Shown here in pieces: positions 1 through 12,188 of a DNA stretch of 64,000 nucleotides. The notes beneath the pieces are model-generated. The model did not search any database. It was not told where the DNA came from and worked only from the letters and a program-made list of their open reading frames with translations. The translations under genes were made by a program, and so were the position numbers. Origin of the DNA: Hygrocybe punicea. Lineage: Eukaryota; Basidiomycota; Agaricomycetes; Agaricales; Hygrophoraceae. Position 1 is the first letter of the stretch; every line of letters begins with the position of its first letter. The DNA lies in the NCBI GenBank assembly GCA_963556145.1, contig OY744470.1:1178001-1242000 (forward strand), given 5' to 3'.

Positions 1-1304
1 CGTATTGAAGAACGCCTCCATTACCTTCTTCCCTGTCATTACCACGACGATCCGTACCCGGTTGATATTTTCCACGACGCCGCGTTGTTTCTCCTTTCCG
101 GTTACCGTTCCGTTCCGGAATCCGTTGTCACTGCAGCCCCCGTTGCCATTTCTAGTCCCGATTCCGGTCCCGCTCCCGTACCTGTCGCAGTCATTTTGCC
201 TCCAGAACAGATCCCGTCCTCGATCCCGTCCTCGATCCCGCCCACTGTCGTTCATTCCATCCCCCACGTTCATTCCGGTCCTTCGTATACTCCGTCCCCG
301 TCATCATGTTCCCCGTCCCCGTCCATTCCGGTGCCCGTCGAGACCATCATTTGTTTACAGGTTTTGTCATCCAGTCCCGTGTCGCCCCCGTCCGATCCCA
401 CTCCCGATTTATCGATGCCGGTCAACGATTTATCCATTCCGTTTCCTATTTCGTCCCCGTCATCTCCGGTTTCGTCCCCTCCGGTTTCCGTCCACGAACT
501 CGTACCGGACCCGCCCCCATTGTCCTCGGATTCTCCAGAAATAGACATACCGTCCCCGATATTGCCGCCATATTGTCCTCCGTCACCGTCTATCGAGATT
601 CCGTCGACTTTGGTTGAGTATTCCGTACCCGTTCCCAATCCGGACTCCATTCCACCCCTTGTATTTGATTTCGATTCCGGTTCCGATTCCGTTATGTCGA
701 CCCCTTCGTTCCCGGTTCCCCTCGTCGTTTCCGCTCCCGTATCGTTGTCAGTTCTGTCTCCACCCGCTTGGGGCACCCCATCATTTTTAGACCCGTCACG
801 CGGCACACCCGTTATATGGGATCGTGTTGGTGTCGGCAGGTTCTCGATTTTATTTTATTTCTCGTTTCCGTTTTCATTCTACTTTGTCATCACATTTTGG
901 ACCTCCGCCCCCTCAACACCTTGCTCGAATATTTGCAAGAAGTTCTCCGCCTCCTCTCGTCGTTCCGCCTCCGACCTTCTTTCAGAAACTCTTGTGGGGA
1001 TATAGACCCATTTCCGTCACCTATTTTTGCGTTTTCGTCTTCCGTTCCGCTTTCCGTTCCCGCTCCCGTTTCTCATTTATTTATATTTTCATTTCCGTTT
1101 CTAGTTCTCTTTGTTTCCCGTCCTTTCCGGTCCCTTTTTGTTTCCGTTGTATTCCGGTCCCGTCCTCCTCCTCGACCCCCAGATTCCGGTTATCTTATCT
1201 CGTCGTTCCGTTTCCCTCTTTTCCGTTTATAGTTTTATTATGTACTCTATTTTTCTTTATGTACATTGTCCCGCATTCCGTTTTCCCTTTCCGTCCGTTC
1301 CCTT
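1..1304. repeat. Pyrimidine-rich low-complexity region
   Basis: The plus strand is strongly C/T-rich and built from short imperfect repeats of TTCCG and TCCCG units, so many frames stay open by chance. On the minus strand the longest open stretch (complement 270-806) would encode an acidic Gly/Asp/Ser/Thr-rich sequence with no domain I recognise. It lies downstream of the Cys-cluster gene on the same strand and could be its 3' region or another element part. I cannot support a protein-coding call. Confidence 0.5.
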
Positions 1305-2773
1305 TTATTCCCTTCTCCCTTCGTCGAGTTTGGTGTCGATCATGTCGAGTTGACCCAGGATATGGGCCTGGTTCGCGCGTAGTCGATTTAGCTCCTTCGT
1401 CCAACGGGTTAGCTTGGTGTGGACCTCCGCGACGTATTCAGAAAGGCCGTCCGCGATCGTCGATATCTCCCTTTGCGTTTCCGTCGCCATCTTGCATACT
1501 GCCCGGACGTGGTCGTTGATTCCGGCTCCGATCCACGGGTGCTTGAACGGATTCCCTCGTCTCCCTTCGTCCCGCTCCGATTCCGTATCCGGTTCGACGT
1601 CGGTCAACGTCCGCTTACTCATCAACACCTCTCCAGTCCGCAACCTAGGCTTCCTCACGGGCTTTGGTATCTTCTTCGCGATGACCTTTCTCTTCGGACT
1701 ACCCACCTTCGCCTTCCCTTTCCTTTCCGCTTTTCCGGATCCGGTGGCCGGTCCCTTCGTCGATAACCCACAGCGTCGTTTAAGCCCTTTGCATCGATCG
1801 CACGCGTATCCCTCGATTCCGCGACAAACCGCGTTGGCGGTCACACACGCATCGCATTGCCGGATCCGGTACGATTGCATATACTACGGAATTGTTAGAC
1901 GGAAATGATATACGAGTCCGCGAGATATCACTTACCCCCAGAATCTTTCCCTTCGGTTCCGCGTCCTCGTTCCCGCTCGCATTCGAGAAATCGTTGCCGC
2001 TGTTGTAGTCCCCATGAACGGTCTCGTCGTCCCGGGTGACCCTCTTATCCCGGTTGAGCTTTTTGTTTTTGATCACGTTCAGTACTTGGAGTCTTTCGTA
2101 TTTTCGAAGTTGCTGATTGGACCAGGTGTCCTCCTCGTCCTCGCTTCCATGATCGCTGGTTTGTGCGGCCTCCTCCCGGTCCCTTTCCGTGGCTGCATCA
2201 GCCTCCCTTTTTGCTGCCTCTGCCGCCTTCACCCTTTCCGCCTCCTCGATCCGCTTCTCCACTTCCGCCCTCCTATTCATCTCCTCTTCATATTGACACG
2301 ATTCCTCCGCCCGTTGCCGCTCGATCCTTTCCGCCTCCTCGACCCGTTGTTTCCTCGCTTCCTCCTCCTTTTCCTCCTGCAACCGTACAGCTTCCCGACG
2401 CCTCGCCTCTTTCCGTTCCCGTTCGTAGTCTTCCCAGCTCCGCAACCATTCCTCGACCTCCACCACCATCTCTCCACCCATCGAGAAATCCCTCAGTTCC
2501 GTCACGTCGATTCCGTTGTCCCGGATTTCCGTCAAGATTCCCCTGTAGTTCCGCTGCCGGGTATCGTTAGTCCGTGCCGTTTACAGGAACGGGATCTCTT
2601 ACCATGGCCCGTCGTCGTCTCACCACCCATTGCCGTGCTTCGTTCTCGAATCCGTCGCATACGATATCGATTCCGGCCACATTGACTTCTAGTAACTCGG
2701 CCACGGCGCTCTCGAAATCTTGCCGCGTTTCCGCATCAAGAGTATTGAGGAATTTGTTGTATTCCATCGACAT
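1305..2773 (-). CDS. Coiled-coil protein with a Zn2Cys6-like cysteine cluster, three exons
   Basis: I propose exons 2585-2773, 1936-2553 and 1305-1883 (complement), giving 461 residues from the first ATG. Exon 1 encodes a small globular N-terminus. Exon 2 encodes a long Glu/Arg-rich coiled coil followed by a charged linker. Exon 3 opens with a cysteine cluster (CDACV...C...CDRCKGLKRRC) spaced much like a fungal binuclear zinc cluster, then a Lys/Arg-rich tail and a short C-terminal helix. The second intron (1884-1935) has clear GTAAGT, CTAAC and TAG signals. The first (2554-2584) would be only 31 nt, with a good CTAAC but unusually short. The gene lies between transposon sequences, and proteins of this layout are common and multicopy in mushroom genomes as I recall, so a mobile-element origin is possible. 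DNA or nucleic-acid binding is inference from the cluster. Confidence 0.55.
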
Positions 2774-2879
2774 TTGGTGTTGGTGTTTGTTGGGTTTGTT
2801 GGGCTCGTTGAGGTTGTTGTCGAGATTGTTGAAAGTCGTGTTGAAAAGTTTTCTTGTTTGTATTTGTTGCCCCGTCACG

Positions 2880-3581
2880 TGACCGTTGTTCCTTTATCCA
2901 GCCGTTTTGCCCCACCCTCTTTCAGTAGCTCCGGACCACTGCTTCCCGACGCTTCGATACCCGCCGGCTTCGACTCCGCTCATGTTGTACTCCCGTTTCC
3001 ATCCGTTTTCGACATCGTATCCGCTCATTTATTCCCACGACCCCGGTATCTTCGTTATTTTGTATGGATCGACCAGGGATGGTCTCTATCTGAGTCCTGA
3101 CCGGATGTAGAGGCTCCGGGCTGTCTGGACCCGAATCCTCTTCATATCCCACATCGTCCCCGTCCATTCCCATTCATGTATCATCGATTCCGCCCGATTC
3201 CGGTCGTTTCCATCGATTCCGCTCTGGATTCCGCCTCCGGATTCGTTCCTACATGCACTGCAATGTCTCTAACGACCCGGAATCAGTATGTTTATAGTCA
3301 TATATCATGTATCTATGTTTCCCGTCTCCTAGTACATAGCATTCCTCCACTCCACTCCTCTCCTATCAGTTACAGCCTTCGGTTGTAGTACATAGTTACT
3401 ACAGCACAGGATCTCTCCCAGTAGTATAAAAGATGTACTCTTATACTACAACCATATAGAAAATACAGGTTATCGCTCCCCTTCAGTTCTATTTCTTAGT
3501 CCTCGCTTTGTATCATCTCCATATTAGTCTTCGTACTCCACTCCCTTCACTTCCCCTCTGATCCAGAACCCTGGATGCCGG
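2880..3581. other. Intergenic region, possible LTR-like remnant
   Basis: No convincing gene. A TATAAAAG box (about 3425) sits between short complementary segments (GGTTGTAGTA near 3373 and TACTACAACC near 3449), as can occur in an LTR or a promoter. It lies upstream of the minus-strand Cys-cluster gene and could contain its promoter. No second copy is visible in the window, so LTR identity is not shown. Confidence 0.3.
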
Positions 3582-3805
3582 TTGGATTGACTAGACACTA
3601 CAAAGACATTAAACTCCTCTGATCACTTCTTAGCTGATCACCACTTTCGTAGATTCCCGTTTTGGGTCTACAACCGAACTCGCCGTCACAACTTTGGATT
3701 GACTAGACACTACAAAGACATTAAACTCCTCTGATCACTTCTTAGCTGATCACCACTTTCGTAGATTCCCGTTTCGGGTCTACAACCGAACTCACCATCA
3801 CAGCG
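3582..3805. repeat. Tandem duplication, 112-bp unit, two copies
   Basis: Two head-to-tail copies (3582-3693 and 3694-3805) differ at only a few positions. The second copy overlaps the last 64 bp of the truncated gypsy pol frame, so the junction between pol and flanking DNA has been duplicated. Confidence 0.85.
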
Positions 3806-6043
3806 TGGAGGTGGGTGTTACCGAAGTTCTTGCAACAGCCGCACTCCTGTATCGCTATGGACACAGAGGCGTCAAGGAACGGGCTGCAAACCTGGTCTAA
3901 CAGCTGCATCTTGATGGCGTCGCGGCCCTGGTGCATCTTCGCATGTTCCACTCTAGCCAGTTCCACGGCTTCTGCCTTGGTGACGCACTCCCGCCTGGAG
4001 ACAGCCCGGGCTACAGTGGCGCCACCGATCTTCCACAGGCGGCTGTTTTCAATGAGGAAGTCCTTCGCACGGTGGGCGGCACGTTGCTGGTCGCGCTCGC
4101 TGGCGTCTTGGGGAACGCCAAGCAGCGCGTCAATCACCTCCAGGAACACGTGCTCGGCCTGGAAGCACGTGCGCAGCGAGGAGTATAGGTCCGGTTCCTC
4201 GTCAACCGCGAACAGGTCGAACGTGAGGCCGCGTGACACCTCCCAGTCAGGGAGTACCGACCAGTCGCTACCGTCCATGGGCACTCTTGGTAGTTCCTCG
4301 TCCTTTCGGCTAAGTGCGTCCCCCACGAAGTTGACTTTCCCAGGGATGTGCCGGACGCTGATGATCTGGTGGGCGAGGACACCATCCCGCCACCGCGCGT
4401 GGGTGGTGCTGAGGTCCGTGCTGAGCAGCACGTCGCGGAGAGCCTGGCAATCGGTTTCTAATCCCACCAGAAAACCCCATATAATGTCGTCGAACTTATC
4501 CAGAGCGAATTTGAGGGCCGCGAACTCCAGCAAGAAGGGCTTGTAGCGCTCCTCGGCCGGCAACGTGCGCTTGGAGGCATATGCTATAGGGTGCAGCTCT
4601 GTGACCACTTTGCTGCCCGGCCTCGTTACGGGAATGCGCTGGGCCAAGACGGCCCCGAAACCTTCCTTGCAGCCGTCGGTCGTGACGATGAACGGGGTTC
4701 CGTCGAACCTGGGGGCTGTGAGGACAGGGTCTGAGGTTAGCATGGCCTTCAGGTCGAGGAAGCACCTTTGGTGCTTTTCGGTCCATACGTCAGCCAACTT
4801 CACGCGACGCAGGGCCGCGTGGTAACCTGACTTCCCCGCATTCTTTGGGATGTTGGCGGTCTGCAGGAGGTCAGAGAGCGGCTGTGCCAGCTTGGTGTAG
4901 CCCCGGATGAGGTCGCGGAAGTAGCTGGTTAGCCTGAGGAAGCTGGAGAGAGCGAGGAGGTCAGGTGGTGGGCGCCAGTTAACTACCACCGTTAGCTTGG
5001 CCTCGTCTGCTTGGACACCGTCGGGGCCTACCTTGGAGCCAGCAAAGATCATTTCTGTCATGAAGAACTTGGACTTTTTTGCCGAGAGCGACATGCCTGT
5101 TTCGCGAACACGTTGGAGGAGGCGCCTTGTGCGACCCAGCATGTCGTCAAAGTCGTCACCTGCCATGCCGCCGTCATCGACGAAGAGCTCGAGTTGCAGA
5201 GCTATCAGGATATCGCCAAGGTTCTCGGCAGTGACGTGGCCAAATGTTGATGGGGCACCTGTGAGACTGAATGGCATTCGTTTCTGTGTGAAGAAACCGC
5301 GACCCTTGATGTAGAATGCCAGGTAGGGCCTGCTCTCTTCCGGAATGATGACCGCGTAGAACCCGGATGCGAAGTTGAAGCCATGGACCCACCTGTGTCC
5401 GCTCAGGCGCCGTTGTTTCGTGCGAACGTCACCCTGCGGCACCGGAAAGACCTGGGTGATGCTGTTTAGGGCGTTGTAGTTTTGGCAAAGTGCCATGTTT
5501 GCAGCTTTGGTGGTTCGGCCGGAGTGGGCGACTCCGGGTTTCGAGGGTCCAAATTGTGTGCCGGAGGCAAGCCGTGGGCGGTGCATTCGTCGTTGACCCT
5601 GTGGCGGAGCTCGTTCAGGGGCAGGCCTGGGTTGTCGTGTGTTTTTTGTCCGAGCGCAATGGGTGAAGCGCATTTCACGTCTTCCAGGCGTATTGGTTCT
5701 ATTATGTCGGCCGCGAGGAGCTTGTCGATGGTTTTATTCAGGAATTCACATTGCGCGGCCGTGAGAGGTCGTTGTCTCGGTACACGTTTGGGGAATACGA
5801 CGTCGTCCGGTACATGTATGTGGTGTTCGGCGCCTGGTATGATGTTGACCTCACTAACGGACAGTGCGAAGCAGTCAGCGTACTCCGCGATCAGTGCCCG
5901 TATCTCTGCGCGCTGGTCGTCTGATAGGTCAGACCCGATCGTGACCTTGGCCAGAATTTCGTCGACCCTTGCCTGTTTGAACGGGTCTGTTTTTCTGGTG
6001 AAGATGGAGTGGTCAGCGTCAAGGTCCACTTCTGGCTGGGCAT
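3742..6043 (-). pseudogene. gypsy pol: reverse transcriptase, RNase H, truncated integrase
   Basis: The frame from 6043 covers the RT N-terminus (entry stretch around the VFPKRVPRQRPLT segment). Near 5485 a one-base shift moves to the second frame, which runs to 3742. That frame contains the RT catalytic motif as FVDDG (the usual form is Y-x-DD), the SFLRLTSYFRDLI region, and RNase H with the TTDGCKEGFGAVLAQ and DCQALRDVL motifs. Next comes the integrase HHCC zinc region (H and H in ARVEHAKMH, C and CC further on). The catalytic DDE integrase core and chromodomain are absent because the frame ends in the 112-bp duplication. It is the second half of the pro-pol frame whose first half lies at 18312-19330. 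Confidence 0.88.
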
Positions 6044-6204
6044 TGGAGGGGGAATCTCCGGACCTCAGGGAAGAGCTCAGGGGGAGCCGCGGCTGGGAGG
6101 GGAAAGCTGAGGAAACCCAAGGATGGATGACTAAGCTACTACAGGAAAGGAAATCTACTAACTAAGGGTCTCCGGGGTCCTAGGGGCTAGCAGCTACTGC
6201 TGCA
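6044..6204 (-). repeat. 3' LTR of the nested non-autonomous element
   Basis: A 161-bp repeat matching 18151-18311 along its length, starting TGGAGGGGGA and ending CTGCTGCA on the plus strand. It is the downstream LTR because the internal gene reads leftwards. Confidence 0.88.
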
Positions 6205-6217
6205 GATACCCCCCTCC
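6205..6217 (-). other. Polypurine tract of the nested LTR element
   Basis: On the minus strand GGAGGGGGGTATC lies directly against the 3' LTR, where the plus-strand primer of an LTR retroelement is expected. Confidence 0.55.
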
Positions 6218-6261
6218 ACAATGGTGTGTGCCCTCGCACACATCTCCTGCCTCTGAAAATC

Positions 6262-7522
6262 TCATCCTCCATGAAACTCCACCCACTCATCTACTATCCT
6301 CACTATCACCGGTGCTAAGAGGGGTCCTAAAAGCGGGTCAGGGTTGCCACACTGAGGGCATACCATCTCCATGAAAACGTGTAGCACAATCTTCATGTCT
6401 GGGGGAAGAAGCTCTAAGAGAGCATACCGTGAGTCGATTCCTGGGCCCCATGCAAGCTCTGCTATGGCCCATGATCGATCAATTACAAACGGGAGGGCTG
6501 TACCAAGGGTAAGTGCTATCTGTGACTGGACGGGGCCATACGAAGTCGATACCGGAAAGATCAGCGGTGGTTCCTCTTCTGTAGTCTGGGTGCTTGCATC
6601 GATGAGTTGTGGGGGCGGTGGGATCGGTGGGATAATTTCTGTGGGAACTGGTTGGCGAGGGGGCTGTACTGGGTTGGGAAACGGGTGACGGGCGTGGCGT
6701 TGGGGTAACAGGTGACGGTTGCGGCGGCGTGTGCTGCTCCACGGTCGAGCACCTGTACGTAGGTCAGAAAAATCACGTTTATATACACTATAAAGTTGGG
6801 AGACGGAAACAAGGGTTAACGGCAGTACTGGGGGGGGTATATCACGCTGTGGCTTTTCGGGGCGCGTGTCCTGGGGCTCCGTTCGGGTATGGGGCGTCTC
6901 TGGGGCCATTCGTGGCGCTTCTCGGGGCGTCATTGAGGTGCGGGGCGCCGGTATTCGCGTACGCGTGTCGTTCGGGGGTGCTCCCGCGGCGTGGGGTTGC
7001 TGGCCGGCCGTCCTCGTTGCGTTCCGGGGCGTTGTGGGGTAGTCCAGGCGAAAGCGGGGGCGTTTGGGCCGGTGTCGACGCGTTGGATGGCGGCGTTGCA
7101 CTTCGGGGACGTGGTGTGGGTCTCATCGACGCATTTGGGGGTGGTGCTGAGACGTGGGGCGTTTCTCGACGCGTGGGCGTTGCTGGTGACGTGGCAGTAT
7201 CGGTTGGGCTGGACTGGGGCTCATTTGGGCATGCGGCCGTTCGTGTTGGCTGTTTCCGGGGCGACGGAAACGGATTCGGGCGCTGGGACGGCGTCTCTGG
7301 TGTTGGTGACGCTTTACGGGGCGTCGTGTATGTTGGTGACGTTGCGGCAGCTGGGCTGGACTGGGGTTCGTTTGCGTACGCGGTTGCTCGCGTTGGCTGT
7401 CCTTGGGTCAACGGCGACGGGGCTGGACGATGGGGCTGTGAGTGGGGCGTTCTGGGTATCCCTGTTGCATTTTGGGGTGCTGTTGGTTGCATACGCGGCA
7501 GCGGCGACGTTTGGGCAAGTGG
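6262..7522 (-). pseudogene. 3' part of the nested element's gene, cut off by KDZ
   Basis: Joined to 17426-17839 across the KDZ site with one TSD copy removed, the frame continues without a break through a Pro/Thr/Ser-rich segment to a stop at 6842. A different frame ending at 6262 encodes a more globular C-terminus (TQTTEEEPPLIFPVSTSYG, then a CPQCG pair and hydrophobic helices). An intron or indels between about 6480 and 6840 are needed to connect the two, and I cannot place them with certainty. No known domain is recognised. A Gag-like structural role is only a guess from position and layout (coiled coil, Pro-rich linker, small C-terminal domain with a Cys pair). Confidence 0.6.
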
Positions 7523-7529
7523 TGACGTG
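7523..7529. repeat. Left target site duplication of the KDZ element
   Basis: TGACGTG immediately precedes the terminal CAGTAGACCC; the same 7 bp follows the right end at 17426-17432. Confidence 0.9.
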
Positions 7530-8533
7530 CAGTAGACCCAGTCGTTTTGGTTAACCCAATCGCAGATATAGTTGCAAAAGGTAGGTACACATAGCGCAGT
7601 TGCTTGCTGGGGGGGTAGGTTAACCCAAATGACAGCTCTTGCTGGGGAAATGTAGAGGGGTAGGTTGACCCAGGTACAGCTCTTCCTGGTGAAGGGCAGC
7701 TGGGTGGGTCAACCCAGTGCCAGCTCTGCCATGGGGTAGGTTAACCCAGGGCAGCTATTCTGGGATGGTTGGGTTGACCCAGGTCCAGCTGTTCAAGCAA
7801 TGTGGGTTGACCTGGTTTCAGTTATTGCTGCAGCACTGGGTTGACCCCAGACCAGGTCTTGCTGCAGGCTGGGGTTGACCTGGCTCCAGCTGTTGCTGCA
7901 GCACTGGGTTGACCTGGGTCCAGCACTCGCTGGAGAGTAGGGTGACTGGGGTCCAGCTATTGCTGCAGCACTGGGTTGACCCTGGCCCAGCACTTGCTGC
8001 AGGGTAGGTTGACCTAGCTGCAGCATTGGGTCAACCAGGGCCCAGCTATTGCTGCACCATTGGGTCAACTCAGGGCCAGCTATTGCTGCACCATTGGGTC
8101 AACCCAGGGCCAGCTATTGCTGCGGCATTGGGTCGACCTGGCCCCAGGAATGCCTGCAGCATTGGGTTGACCTGGCCCCAGCTCTTGCTGCAGGGTAGGT
8201 TGACCTAGCTTCAGCTATTGCTGCAGCATTGGGTCAACCGGGGCCCAGCTATTGCCACACCACCGGGTCAACCCAGGGCCAGCTATTGCTGCAGCACTGG
8301 GTTGACCTGGCCCCAGCTCTTGCTGCAGAATAGGTTGACCTACCTTCAGCTATTGCTGCAGCATTGGATTGCTTCGGGAAACACACTTCCAATCAATACT
8401 TTCTCCATTTCAGTGATCATTTCCTGCCTTTGAATCTCAACACACAATCATGGCACTCATAGTCATCATTTCCTTCAGTTCAGTGATCATTTCCTTCCTT
8501 GGACTGTGGACATACAGCAGTGCTATGCATTAC
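7530..8533. repeat. Left terminal inverted repeat with subterminal repeats
   Basis: The reverse complement is found at the right end (15969-17425). The outer 250 bp match the right end nearly base for base and contain several GGTTAACC and GGTTGACC motifs. Further in are repeats of about 34 bp, each with CTGCAG, GCTATTGC or GCTCTTGC and a GGTTGACC or GGGTCAACC motif. The arm stops about 20 bp short of the transposase stop codon. Confidence 0.88.
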
Positions 8534-8553
8534 TAACTTCCAGCTCCTAACTA

Positions 8554-11500
8554 CTAATCAAACATATCATCTTCCATTTCTGATACAGCATCATCATCCT
8601 CTTCTTCAATCTCCTGCCTGATTATCCTCTCAGAATTGCGCAATCTCCCCTCCAGATATTCCTCAGGCCATTCAGTAGCCATCCCATGTGATGACAAAAA
8701 CGGATACCAATTATCAGCAAACCGTCTAGCCATAGAGTCCAGAATGGCTGCTTGTTTGCAGGAGTATGCCACCAAACCCTCCCTCACATCTTCTCTTGCA
8801 TTGTGTCGCAATCTTCCCTGATCCATCCACCACTTTCTTTTCCATTTCAAAAACCACAGCACGCGGCGCATCTCCTCAAGCAACAAAGTGACGTCCTCAG
8901 ACCAACGGGCAGCCTGAGCACCTGATTTTGACCACTCAACCAGCAAACCTGTTACATGTCAGATAGTTATATGTATATTAAGACTGATGACTTACTATCC
9001 CCCACCTCCTCCCCACTGGCAGCTGTGTTCATGTTCTTGGAATCTGACTTTACCATCCAAATCCAGGACACTTCCCTTCTCCCCTCACTTTCATCATCCT
9101 TGCCTCGCCCAGGACCTTTCACATGCTCTGCCTTTAGTTCAAGCAATCTCTCTGACCATGATCCAGTTGGATCTAGTCTTCCCAGAGCAGTCCATGCAGA
9201 TCGATATCGCTCAATACACCGTCCAATCTTTTCTTTGAACCTTGCAATTATTGATCGGGCCCTAGTGTTGGCACGCTGACTTGGTCCAAGTTGACTAAAT
9301 TGGTAGTCCCAGAGTCCAAGCGTGACACGTAACAGTCGCCGAAGCTCCACTAGAGCATCATCTGCCTGTGCAAGGCGTAACCGTTTCTCCATCTCAACCA
9401 AATTTGCTGAGAGAATATGACCTGCAGGAAATCCAGAAGGCAAGAGAAGTGGGATGCCTTCAGGATGTGAAACCTCACCCTCAGCCACTTTCTGCCTACC
9501 TCTCAGCTCCACCACCCCTGGCATGTAGATTGACTGAATCTCCTGCCAAGTTGTTATTCGCCGTTGCAGAGTGGTTCGTTTCTCCTGAAACTCAGCAACC
9601 TGTAACAATGTTGCCTTTGAACGTAGTTGCTGTTTAAGCAGACGTCTCAAACACATCATTAATTTTTTATCCAGTATACAATAAATCAAGCCACTTACTG
9701 CTGTTCTTCAAGCTCTAAGCCAGTCTGCAAAAACATGTTGGGTGAAACATCATGAATTGGAGCCAATCCTTTTTTGGCTTTCTCCAACTCCTCCCCTGCC
9801 AGCTCAAGCCTCACTTGAGCAAGAGTTGAAGCTGAACCAATTAATAAGTATATTATTTCCCAACTCACACAGATGGCACACCTTTTCCAACCTCTTCATA
9901 GGGATTGGGTTTTTGGGGATCCAAATCCCAAGCATCTACCATAGCAGACCATCTTTCAACCACTTCAGGGTCAAACCCAGCTGTAAAGCGAGCATGGGCA
10001 GCCATCTTTTTGATCTTCATCTTGAATGACTGCTGAAGCTGCACCAAGAGTGACTTTCCTATAATAAATACATAGCAATTAGCATCCAATTGAAAATCAT
10101 CTCTGTTATCATACCCAAGTTTGTGATCTTTCTCCAATTCCACGCAGCTGCATGGTCATCAATAGTATCATGCCGAGCACCTCCCCCCATCTCTTTCATA
10201 CTCATGCTGACAGGATTGATATGTGCCCACCACTTCTCTGGCTCCTCTCCATTGGTCCGTGCAGAATAGCGAAGGAAGTTCAAAGAGAAATGTATCTGAC
10301 ATTTCAATCCATGGCCGTAGATGTGAAATTTCGGTATCACAAACTTGAGACTCTCAACCAAGGCTGGTGGAGGCTGCATCCATGATGGGAGCTGCCCAAC
10401 ACGTCTCTTGAGGTTTCGGGACCATTGGCAGGCAATATCATAGGAAAATGAAAGTAACAACACCATAACCCCCACTAGGGATGACCACGCAATGAAGTCC
10501 ATGTTAGCATACCTATAATTCCATCAGTTGATGATCAGCAAGCAGAAACATCACCCACCGTTCTCCTTTCTGTAAATCACCCAATCCATTTTTTCGAACC
10601 AAACAGTGACGTGCACAAATCGCCCCACCAACACCAGTCGCCTTGTAGCCCTTCGAAAATTTGGTATTTGCATGGTCAACTGCATGCAAGTCAGATTCGC
10701 AAAGATTCGGCTGTTACGGTCTCGCCAGGTTATATTTTTATTACCATACATAAGATGAAACAAACCTCAGCCTGATACCCATACTTCTTGATATATTCTT
10801 TGTAAGACTTTTCTCCCACCCAGTGACCCCATCCATCACCGAGCGAAGGATCATTCTTGACTCGTTTATCCTTCAATTTTAGGCGAAAATTGGCGTCCAA
10901 TGTGAGGATAAGGCAATATAGCCACCTTGCAACGAGTTAGCCAGGTGAAGCATGAATGAAATGCTTAACTCACCGGATCCCAGGCGGAGCCTTCTCCCAG
11001 CCATTTGGGAGATTTCGACCAGGATGTGGGCATGCTGGACATTCGACAGAACAATCACCTGGCTTCATAGCAGCCACACCGAGAGGATCATGAGCACGCC
11101 CTGCACGCTTGAGCATTTTGAGGTGACGCCAAATCCGAATGGCGGTCAGAAATTGTTCATAGCGGTCCTACGTGTCGAAAGGTCAGGGAAAAATGAAAAA
11201 TGAAGTGGAGCTGGCACATACCTTCGTGTCAAGGAGGCCAGTGTTGTCAGTTTTGTGGGCCAGCGAGAGATAGTAGTCGTAAGCCGACGTTTTACCCTGC
11301 AACGTCAAGAGGTGAAAGGAATCAAGGACATCGAAGGTAAAAGCGCTGATCGGACGCGTATAAGTTGGGGGGAGCAGGCCAGCGCGGAGCAATTGGACGC
11401 GACTGTGTGAGCCTCCTGCAGTTCCATAGCAACCACAGAATTGGACGTCAATGCTATGGACGCCGTTGATCGCAACCACGGTGAAATTTTCAACTACATC

Positions 11501-12188
11501 GCCAGGGATCGGACAAGGATCGCCCTGGTGGCCAAGGTGCATCTTGATGCCGAGAGACTTTAGCCGGGCGTCTTCAAAGTGATCGCCAGTCCAATGCTGT
11601 ATGATCCGTCAGACATCAAGTATTGCAGGTGAGACAGCAAGGTCTTACCAGGACACGGTGTAGAGGTGAGTGCGAATGTCTTTCGGCGAAACACTCACGG
11701 CAGACCAGCTGAAACCCAAAGCAATCCTTACACTTGTAGATACCTTCCCTCCCACATTTTTCGCCACATGAAACAACTCCAGCTCTTCCCTCGTGCCGGA
11801 GCATTTCGTCCAAGTAGGAGTCGCGATGAACTCGGGCCCATTCCTGCAGAGGTGAGTCTGCCAGGCTCTTCTCGTCTATCTCGGATTCACTATCTCCATC
11901 GTCATCTCCATCGTCATCTCTGCTATCTCCATCGTCATCTTCAGCACCGGCCTCGGGTCCATAGTCGACAAAGTCTGTTGTGGTTAGGTCGATTTCCGCC
12001 GCTGAAGGATTACTTGTGTTTTCTGGCGGCGGGAGGGTGTCAGCGCTAGGCACGAAAGAGGTCGATTGCCCAAGACGTCCTGCAGCTGTGGTATGAACCG
12101 AGACGGTACGATTACGAGGAGGGAGCTGGTGGCGGGGGTGGTTGATGCGTACGACCGGTGCGTCAGGATTCTTGCGTTTACGACCCAT
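8554..12188 (-). CDS. KDZ transposase with CxC2-like cysteine cluster, multi-exon
   Basis: Starts at an ATG at 12188. Exon 1 has a basic N-terminus, an acidic Asp/Glu run, then a CxC2-type cluster (C..KC...YKCKDC...CRECF...H..SPLHRV). It continues after an intron with the WTGDHF, LGHQGDPCP, CGCYG, SAFTFDVLDSFHLLTLQGK and YDYYLSL segments typical of that module. The catalytic region follows in short exons: CPACPHPGRNLP (about 11010), LTLDANFRLKLKDKR (about 10890), GYKATGVGGAICARH (about 10620), FSYDIACQWSRNLKRR, IPKFHIYGH and NGEEPEKWWAHINP (10150-10440). These are the conserved Asp, His and Glu-bearing segments of KDZ transposases. The C-terminal part is helical and ends in an acidic tail at 8554. 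I see no internal stop or shift that splicing would not remove, so the gene looks functional. Confidence 0.9.

Noticed and set aside
6729..7554. Gly/Val/Ala-rich plus-strand frames up to 268 codons
   Set aside because: Antisense of the Pro/Thr-rich gene of the nested LTR element, whose frame is confirmed by the junction across the KDZ insertion.
7408..8433. Tandem repeats considered as a CRISPR array
   Set aside because: Units are contiguous and degenerate with no unique spacers, the genome is fungal, and they are the arm of a transposon.
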